Assembly: GCA_937891875.1 (NCBI GenBank)
Contig: CALATR010000569.1
Span: forward strand, 1-10,077
DNA length: 10,077 nucleotides
Direction: 5' to 3'
Source: an uncultured Pseudomonadota bacterium
GTDB lineage: Bacteria > Myxococcota_A > UBA796 > GCA-2862545
The stretch's first letter is position 1; each line of letters begins with the position of its first letter. Below the pieces are notes generated by a model. It did not search any database. It was given only the letters and a program-made list of their open reading frames with translations, and was not told the origin of the DNA. A program made the translations under genes and the position numbers. Shown here one piece after another: positions 5,400 to 10,077 of this stretch.

Positions 5400-6284
5400 A
5401 TGCCCACCGACGCCGAGCGCGCGGACCTGTTGACGCGACTGTTCTCCCCCACGGACTTCCGGCGCCTGCTCGTACAGAGCCTCCCGCTCGGACGGGAGAT
5501 CATGGCCCGCGTTCCCGAGGACACGGACGAGGCGACCTTCTGGTTCCGGACGTTGGAGGTCCTCAGGGAGCGGCGGGTCTTCGACCGCGCCGAGGTCGGG
5601 CAGCCCTTCGTCAGCCTGCTGAAGATGGAACGCCCCGAGAGCGCCGACGAGCTGGACCGGTGCTTCGGGGCGTTCGAGGTGGACGAACGACAAGCCACCC
5701 CCGACCCCATCCCGGTCCCGGTTCCCGTGCGGCTACGAGTCGTCGATCACCGCTACACCGTCCTGGGCGCGGCCGTCGGCCTGCTCGCAGGGGCGGGTGC
5801 CCTCGGTGCGACCTGGGCCCTCTCCGCCACGACCGGAGCGTCCCGCAGCGGGAGCCCGGCCTCGGTGGTCGCCACCGTCCACCTCCCCAAGTCCATCAAG
5901 GAAGGCGCCTGCGACCTGCTGTTTGGCAAGGGGAACGAGGTGCTGTACACCATCGAGTTCGCCAGACCGTCCGGCGAGACCACCGGCGTCGAGCTCCTCG
6001 CGTTCGCCGACATCATCCCCGGCGCCGTGCTGGAGGCCAGGCAGGAAGGGGAGAAGCTCATCGCCCTCGACCGGACCGTCGACCTCGACCTCAGCTGGAC
6101 GGCGGAGCTCGAGGGCACCCCGCGGAGCGGCACCCAGGGCCTGCGGTTCGACGTGCCGCAGCTGGACAGCCCGGTGAGCGTGACCGCCTGCACGCCCTTT
6201 CAGCTCGACATGCTCGCGGGGCGGGACCACCGGGGCCTGGTGCTGACCGGAGTGCGCGAGCGCGTCGAGGTCGTGCACCCCTGA
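5400..6284 (+). CDS. Membrane protein with N-terminal effector-associated (EAD-like) adaptor domain
   Basis: This is a 294-residue protein with no close relative that I recognise. Residues about 6-92 are helical and soluble. They have the layout LFSPTDFRRLL (14-24), a PxG turn (29-31), a VP turn (38-39), VLRERRVFD (54-62), and F-x-SLLKMERP (70-79) followed by an acidic helix. This resembles the death-fold-like effector-associated domains that precede caspase-like, TIR or NTPase modules in myxobacterial and other multicellular bacteria. The assignment is from pattern memory. A Pro/Val-rich linker (100-112) leads to one transmembrane helix (about 120-142). The C-terminal part (about 150-294) would lie outside the cytoplasm and is beta-rich, with two cysteines (171, 264) that could pair. 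No catalytic motif is visible. The start ATG has GGAG (5391-5394) upstream. A small exported protein gene follows after 45 bp. Confidence 0.7.
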   Translation: MPTDAERADLLTRLFSPTDFRRLLVQSLPLGREIMARVPEDTDEATFWFRTLEVLRERRVFDRAEVGQPFVSLLKMERPESADELDRCFGAFEVDERQATPDPIPVPVPVRLRVVDHRYTVLGAAVGLLAGAGALGATWALSATTGASRSGSPASVVATVHLPKSIKEGACDLLFGKGNEVLYTIEFARPSGETTGVELLAFADIIPGAVLEARQEGEKLIALDRTVDLDLSWTAELEGTPRSGTQGLRFDVPQLDSPVSVTACTPFQLDMLAGRDHRGLVLTGVRERVEVVHP

Positions 6285-6290
6285 TCCGCG

Positions 6291-6312
6291 GCGTCCGGTA
6301 TCCTGCGGACGC
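6291..6312. other. Hairpin between the EAD-like gene and the small exported protein gene
   Basis: GCGTCCG (6291-6297) and CGGACGC (6306-6312) form a perfect 7-bp stem with an 8-nt loop, 7 bp after the stop codon. The loop contains TATCCT (6299-6304), a possible -10 hexamer for the next gene 31 bp ahead of its start. There is no T-tract. The stem could be a terminator-like boundary, or chance in GC-rich DNA. Confidence 0.4.
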
Positions 6313-6329
6313 AAGCCCCAGGAGGTCAG

Positions 6330-6635
6330 GTGCCGACGCGAATGTGGATCGTACTCGTACTGCTCGCCGGGGGGACGGGTTGGCTCGTCGGTGCGCTGAC
6401 CGGCCTCCCGACGGCCCGGGCGGAGGAGCCGGAGTCACCCCAGTACATCTCGCTCGACGACTACCAGAAGCTCCCGAAGAAGGCCCAGAAGCAGCTCGAA
6501 GGCGCCGTGCTGTTCGGGGAGCCGGGCACGGACATGAAGGGCCTCATCGACCGCTCGAAGCCACTCAAGCCCTACTCCGAGATCACGCCGGGCATGTGCG
6601 TCCTGCAGGTGCCTTGCCCCCCGCCCGATCGCTAG
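6330..6635 (+). CDS. Small exported protein of unknown function
   Basis: This 101-residue protein starts at GTG (6330-6332), chosen because GGAGG (6321-6325) lies 4 nt upstream. Residues 1-31 form a signal peptide or anchor: Arg at position 4, a hydrophobic run about 6-28, and a possible signal peptidase site ARA before Glu32. The mature part is hydrophilic and Lys/Pro-rich, with SLDDYQKLPKKAQKQLEGAV (41-60) predicted as helical. Two late cysteines (90 and 96) could form a disulphide. No family is recognised. It follows the EAD-like membrane protein on the same strand with a 45-bp gap, so the two may be expressed together. Its stop is 6 bp from the stop of the convergent def gene. Confidence 0.75.
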   Translation: MPTRMWIVLVLLAGGTGWLVGALTGLPTARAEEPESPQYISLDDYQKLPKKAQKQLEGAVLFGEPGTDMKGLIDRSKPLKPYSEITPGMCVLQVPCPPPDR

Positions 6636-6641
6636 CGCTGG

Positions 6642-7187
6642 CTACTTCGCCGGGACGCTCGCCTCGTCCTTCTTGACGCTCCGACGCCGCTTCTTCTCCT
6701 TCTGGAGGTAGCGGCTGCGCTTGAAGCGGCTCACGCGATCCAGCAGCACCGTGCCGATCAGGTGGTCGAGCTCGTGCTGCACGATGACCGCCTCGAAGTT
6801 CTGGAACTCCTGGGAGCGCGGCTCGCCGGTCAGGGCGTCCTGCCAGGTGACCGTGATCCGCTTGTTGCGGCTGACCTTCACCTCGACGTCGGGCACCGAG
6901 AGGCAGGTCTCCTCCCAGGTGATGGTCTCCTTGGACCGCTGCGTGATGGTCGGGTTGGCCATCTTGAGCAGGCCGCTGCCCCCGTCCTCACCGCTGTCGA
7001 TGCACACGATGCGGCGTCCGTCGCCGACCTGCGGGGCGGCGAGGCCCACGCCGGGCGCGTCGTACATGGTCTCGGCCATGTCATCGAGGAGCTTCACCAG
7101 GTCCTCGCCGAACTCGTCAGCGGCGACCTCGCGGGCCTTGGCCTCGAGGATGGGGTGGGGGGCGGTCAGGATGGGCAGGATGGCCAC
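6642..7187 (-). CDS. def: Peptide deformylase
   Basis: This metalloenzyme removes the N-formyl group from nascent proteins, the step that undoes the work of Fmt (741-1667). The length of 181 residues is typical. All three family motifs are present: GVGLAAPQ (46-53), EETCLSVP (92-99) with the metal ligand Cys95, and QHELDHLIG (137-145) with ligands His138 and His142 and catalytic Glu139. In motif 2 Thr replaces the usual Gly (EGCLS becomes ETCLS). The C-terminal 30 residues are very basic, as in many ribosome-associated deformylases. The start is GTG at 7185-7187, supported by GGAGG (CCTCC at 7193-7197) 5 nt upstream and by the normal N-terminus with the HPIL block. The hydrolase gene lies 108 bp upstream on the same strand. 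Confidence 0.97.
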   Translation of the reverse strand: MAILPILTAPHPILEAKAREVAADEFGEDLVKLLDDMAETMYDAPGVGLAAPQVGDGRRIVCIDSGEDGGSGLLKMANPTITQRSKETITWEETCLSVPDVEVKVSRNKRITVTWQDALTGEPRSQEFQNFEAVIVQHELDHLIGTVLLDRVSRFKRSRYLQKEKKRRRSVKKDEASVPAK

Positions 7188-7295
7188 GGCTTCCTCCGAG
7201 CCAGCGTGCTTATCGGATCGGCCGCGGCGCCGCGACCTTCAGGCCAAGCGTACGCACGGTCGGTGACGGCGACCACCGAGGTCCCAGGCCCCCGC
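7188..7295. other. 108-bp gap upstream of def with a 12-bp palindrome
   Basis: The gap separates the hydrolase stop from def. It contains the perfect palindrome CGCGGCGCCGCG (7223-7234) and, nearer def, GATAAG on the minus strand (complement of 7209-7214), a poor -10 candidate with no -35 box at a usual spacing. The def promoter therefore cannot be placed. Co-transcription from the barrel-hydrolase unit remains possible. Confidence 0.3.
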
Positions 7296-7886
7296 TCAGC
7301 CTGCGACGTGCTCGGCGACAAACGCCTGGATCGCCGCGAGCGCCGCCCGGTCGTGGTCGTCCTGGGTCGTGCCGGTCGCCTTGAGGGTGCGCTTGGCGAC
7401 GATCAGGCTGTGGTCGCCATCCTCGACGATGTGCAGCCCGCTGGGCGCGGTCATCCTGCCCCGCACGTCAGCGAGGGTGTCGAGGGGGCAGAGGCGATCG
7501 CGGGTGCCCTGCACGAAGAAGATGGGCACGCGGAGATCGTACAGGACCTGATCACGGAGGGTGCCCTTGGGGGACTGCAGCGGGTAGCCGAGGCAGACGA
7601 CGCACGCGACGGGCTCTTCGAGGGCGAGGTGGCAGCCCACCCGGCCGCCCATGGACTTGCCGACCAGGATCACCGGCTCGCCATGTTCCGCGCGGGCGGC
7701 GTTCAGGTGCTGCCGGTGGGTCTTCAGCAGGGCCGGGAGTCGCTGGGGGGCCTTCTTGCCGGCGGCCATGTAGTCGTACTCGAAGGGCACGACGTCGCCG
7801 AGCACATCGAGCCGACCGGCCCAGCCCTGCATCACCGGGTGCGACTGGCCCGCGCCGGCCCCGTGGGCGAGCAGGACGGTGGTCAC
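7296..7886 (-). CDS. Alpha/beta-hydrolase, KANL3/Tex30-like
   Basis: This 196-residue cytoplasmic protein is a compact alpha/beta-hydrolase. An HGAGAGQSHP block near the N-terminus (8-17) forms the oxyanion region. VGKSMGGR (75-82) is the nucleophile elbow with Ser78. FVQGTRDRLCP (124-134) carries the likely acid Asp130, and EDGDHSL (155-161) carries His159, so the triad is complete. The short cap-less layout and these motifs match the Tex30/KANL3-like hydrolase group (dienelactone-hydrolase-related). Substrates of bacterial members are unknown. The start is GTG at 7884-7886, which overlaps the TGA of the barrel gene as GTGA. An upstream extension of the frame to 8306 is rejected because it reads through that gene in another phase. 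There is no signal peptide. Confidence 0.9.
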   Translation of the reverse strand: MTTVLLAHGAGAGQSHPVMQGWAGRLDVLGDVVPFEYDYMAAGKKAPQRLPALLKTHRQHLNAARAEHGEPVILVGKSMGGRVGCHLALEEPVACVVCLGYPLQSPKGTLRDQVLYDLRVPIFFVQGTRDRLCPLDTLADVRGRMTAPSGLHIVEDGDHSLIVAKRTLKATGTTQDDHDRAALAAIQAFVAEHVAG

Positions 7887-8836
7887 TCGGCCTTCTTGGG
7901 CATGATGGTCAGGGTCAGGGTGTGGCGGATGCCGAGCAGCTGGTTCTTGGTGTTGCCCAGGCCGTGCACGGGCACCTCCAGCGCGTAGTGCAGGCCGGCC
8001 AGGTTGCCGCCGGGCGAGTCGGGCGCGGTGTCGCTGTACATGCCCGCGCCGGCCGTGATCCAGTGCTCCTCGGTCGGCCCCTCGAAGCGGTAGCCGATGC
8101 CGAGCTGGCGCAGATCCTGACCGAACTCGGCGCCGCCGCGCACGGACAGGGGCACCCCGTCGACCGCGGTGAGCGGCACGTCCACGTCGAGCATCACCGA
8201 GGTGATGTCGTTCCACGCGTAGCGGGTGCCGCCGACGATGCCGATGGACTGGTCGGTGACGAAGTAGCGCGGGAGGATGTTGCGCACGGCGAGACCCAGC
8301 GCCCACTTCTCGGTGGGACGACCGGCGATGCCGGCCTCGAGGTCGCCCGAGGTCTTCGAGCCCAAGATCGCGTGGTCGATCAGCATGAGCGAGCCGGACA
8401 CGCCGATGCTGAAGCGATCCTCGACCACCGGGATGGCCATCGCCAGGGTGATGTTGTGGAAGCTGCGCTTCGAAGGCAGATCATCGCCCGTCGTGATCCA
8501 GCCGGGCAGCTCCTCGCTGGACAGCTCGTGGCTGGCCCGCCAGTGCTGGTAGCCGACCCCCATGGCGAAGCCCTTGGTGGTCAGGTTGTCGACCGCCACG
8601 ACGCCGACGCGCCAGTCGCGGCCGTCCCAGAACCCGCCCGCGATGTCCATGGCGTAGCGGCGGGTGAGGCCGACCGTCGCCGGGTTGACCGACAGCCCGC
8701 CGTTGTTGTTGCCGTGGGCGGCTGCGGCCCCGCCGGTGGCGATGACCTGGCCGGTCTGGATCTCGTCCTGGGCCAGGGCGGGGGCGCCGACCAGGAGCAG
8801 CAGGAAGAGGGCGGTGGCGGGTTGCGCGGTGGTCAT
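7883..8836 (-). CDS. Outer-membrane beta-barrel protein, PorV/FadL-like
   Basis: This 317-residue exported protein has a signal peptide of about 22 residues (cleavage after PALA, before Gln23). After it come a Gly/Ala/Asn-rich segment with GGLSVNPATVGL (46-57), resembling the NPA-type N-terminal motif of FadL/OmpP1 and PorV/PorQ-like barrels. Alternating hydrophobic strands then run to the end, for example FSIGVSGSLMLID, WALGLAVRNILP and QLGIGYRF. The protein ends with HTLTLTIMPKKAE, so the usual C-terminal aromatic is displaced. Cargo or partner is unknown. The ATG at 8834-8836 gives a signal peptide lacking Lys/Arg. An in-frame ATG at 8876-8878 would add 14 residues with two Arg but has AGAGG directly abutting it, so the start is uncertain. 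The stop overlaps the hydrolase start, so the two are translationally coupled. Confidence 0.85.
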   Translation of the reverse strand: MTTAQPATALFLLLLVGAPALAQDEIQTGQVIATGGAAAAHGNNNGGLSVNPATVGLTRRYAMDIAGGFWDGRDWRVGVVAVDNLTTKGFAMGVGYQHWRASHELSSEELPGWITTGDDLPSKRSFHNITLAMAIPVVEDRFSIGVSGSLMLIDHAILGSKTSGDLEAGIAGRPTEKWALGLAVRNILPRYFVTDQSIGIVGGTRYAWNDITSVMLDVDVPLTAVDGVPLSVRGGAEFGQDLRQLGIGYRFEGPTEEHWITAGAGMYSDTAPDSPGGNLAGLHYALEVPVHGLGNTKNQLLGIRHTLTLTIMPKKAE

Positions 8837-8848
8837 GCCGCCGGTTCT

Positions 8849-10077
8849 ATGCGAGAGCGCCCCTCTGGTCGAGGTCATCCTCTGTACGTACGTGTCGCCG
8901 TCGCCCGCCCGGTCCAGGGTGTCTACACCTACGCCGTGCCCGCCCACGCCGGGATCCTCGCGGTCGGGCACGTCGTGCTGGTGCCGTTCGGCCGCCGCGG
9001 CGCCGAGACCGCCTACGTGGTCGAGCTGGTCGAGGTTCCCGAGCTGGACCCCGAGAAGATCAAGCCCATCGAGCGGGTGCTGGACCCGGAGCCCGCCTTC
9101 GATGACACCCAGCTGGCCTTCTTCCGCTGGGTCGCCGACTACTACCTGGCGCCCCTGGGGCTGGTCATCCAGACCGCCCTGCCGTCGACCATCCGCGCGC
9201 GCACCCTCAACGTGCTCGAGCCCACCGACGCCGGCGCCGAGGCGCTCGCCAGGCACGAGGTCGAGGACGTCGACGCCCAGGTCCTGCGCGAGGTGATCTC
9301 CAGGCCGGGCCTGACCCGCAAGGGCCTGGTGCGCCGGCTGGACGGGGAGGTCGACCCCGACGACAGCAACCGCGCGATCGACCGGCTCCTCCGCGCCGAG
9401 TGGATCGGCTGGGGCACGCGCGAGCTGTCCGAGGCCAAGGGTCGCATCGCCACCGCGGAGCTGATCGTGCCGGCGGACGAGGCGCTGGGCGAGGTGCCGA
9501 ACCGCGCCCGGCGCATGCGGGAAGTGGTCGACGCGCTGGCCCGGGCAGAGGGCCCACTCGACATCCGGGCGCTGGTGCAGGCGCAGGGCTCGGGCGCGCG
9601 GGATGCGCTGAAACGCCTGGAAGAACGTGGCTTTGTACGCACCGGCGAGCGCGAGGATCGGGACGCGCTCCTGGACGCACCGGCCCTGGGGGCGAGCACC
9701 CCGCCGGTCCTCAACAACGCCCAGCAGGCCGCCCTGGACGCGCTCACCGCCGACGACGCCGAGGGCGCGTACCTGCTGTGGGGCGTCACCGGCTCCGGCA
9801 AGACCGAGGTCTTCCTGGGAGCCGCCCGCCACGCGCTGAATCAGGGCCGGCAGGTGCTGGTGCTGGTGCCCGAGATCGGCCTGACCCCCCAGCTGGTCGG
9901 TCGCTTCCGCGCGCGCTTCGGCGATGCCGTGGCCGTGCTGCACTCCGGCCTCACCGGCGGCGAGCGCCTGGCCGAGTGGCGGCGGATCCGGGCGCGGGAG
10001 GCCTCGGTGGCGGTCGGCGCGCGCTCCGCCTTGTTCGCCCCCTTTCGCAACCTGGGCCTCATCGTCGTCGACGAGGA
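8849..10077 (+). CDS. priA: Primosomal protein N' (replication restart helicase PriA), 5' part, cut by the window edge
   Basis: PriA is the 3'-5' helicase that recognises stalled forks and reloads the replisome. About 409 residues are present, all in one open frame to position 10077. They are the N-terminal 3'-DNA-binding domain (starting VRVAVARPVQGVYTY, with VLVPFGRRGAETAYVV after it), the WVADYYLAPLG and ALPSTIR blocks, a winged-helix segment (about residues 140-195), LNNAQQAAL, Walker A GVTGSGKTE (312-320, Lys318), LVPEIGLTPQL, LHSGLTGGERL and VGARSALFAPF. The final VVDE is the start of the DEEH Walker B box, lost at the edge. The start is uncertain. ATG at 8849 adds an 11-residue lead and has no Shine-Dalgarno. 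CTG at 8882 has GAGG at 8871-8874, 7 nt away, and starts nearer the family's usual point. The barrel gene is divergent, with a 12-bp gap if ATG 8849 is used. Confidence 0.96.
   Translation, partial: MRERPSGRGHPLYVRVAVARPVQGVYTYAVPAHAGILAVGHVVLVPFGRRGAETAYVVELVEVPELDPEKIKPIERVLDPEPAFDDTQLAFFRWVADYYLAPLGLVIQTALPSTIRARTLNVLEPTDAGAEALARHEVEDVDAQVLREVISRPGLTRKGLVRRLDGEVDPDDSNRAIDRLLRAEWIGWGTRELSEAKGRIATAELIVPADEALGEVPNRARRMREVVDALARAEGPLDIRALVQAQGSGARDALKRLEERGFVRTGEREDRDALLDAPALGASTPPVLNNAQQAALDALTADDAEGAYLLWGVTGSGKTEVFLGAARHALNQGRQVLVLVPEIGLTPQLVGRFRARFGDAVAVLHSGLTGGERLAEWRRIRAREASVAVGARSALFAPFRNLGLIVVDE
8884..8893. promoter_or_regulatory. GTACGTACGT run at the priA/barrel gene junction
   Basis: GTACGTAC (8884-8891) and ACGTACGT (8886-8893) are overlapping perfect 8-bp palindromes, unlike the surrounding GC-rich DNA. 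They fall upstream of the barrel gene and at the 5' end of priA. They could be a regulator site for the divergent pair, though they also encode residues of the conserved PriA N-terminus, so coding constraint may explain them. Confidence 0.25.

Noticed and set aside
6762..7988. Plus-strand frame of 408 codons antisense to def and the hydrolase
   Set aside because: Both minus-strand genes have full catalytic motifs and good ribosome sites. The antisense frame has none.
7887..8306. N-terminal extension of the hydrolase frame
   Set aside because: This part reads the barrel gene in another phase. The GTGA overlap and the family's usual N-terminus support the start at 7886.
8879..9943. Upstream extension of the barrel frame to 9943
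   Set aside because: It lies antisense to priA, and the signal peptide marks the true N-terminus near 8836 (or 8878).

Overview
The window is GC-rich DNA with G or C in most third codon positions. Long stop-free antisense frames shadow nearly every real gene. It encodes diderm envelope proteins (an outer-membrane beta-barrel, two lipoproteins, a periplasmic YceI protein). It also has a eukaryote-like protein-kinase fold and an N-terminal domain resembling the effector-associated (death-fold-like) adaptors. This mix fits a myxobacterium-like member of Myxococcota or a related high-GC deltaproteobacterial lineage. That placement is inferred from style, not from a marker gene.

Layout: (1) 1-75, an irregular 7/8-bp tandem repeat at the window edge. 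(2) 87-1667, minus strand, a tight fmt-rpe operon. (3) 1765-3616, plus strand, two tandem paralogous small lipoproteins with identical cysteine spacing, then a membrane-anchored degenerate Ser/Thr kinase. (4) 3613-4506, minus strand, a LysR-type regulator meeting the pseudokinase tail-to-tail at a shared CTAG. It is divergent from yceI (4699-5322, plus), with operator-like palindromes between them. (5) 5400-6635, plus strand, an adaptor-domain/transmembrane protein and a small exported protein, neither with a known function. (6) 6642-8836, minus strand, an outer-membrane barrel gene overlapping an alpha/beta-hydrolase gene by 4 bp, then def. (7) From 8849 or 8882 to the right edge, plus strand, the N-terminal part of priA.

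The housekeeping genes priA, def, fmt and rpe form one cluster in many bacteria (in Bacillus subtilis together with rsmB, rlmN, prpC, prkC and rsgA). Here all four are present but split onto both strands, with lineage-specific envelope and signalling genes between them. The best candidates for undescribed biology are the lipoprotein pair plus pseudokinase (1765-3616) and the adaptor-TM protein plus small exported protein (5400-6635). Both units would link the cytoplasm to the cell envelope.

No tRNA, rRNA, CRISPR array or insertion sequence was recognised. No gene-free stretch exceeds 300 bases. The longest is the 192-bp lysR-yceI divergent region.
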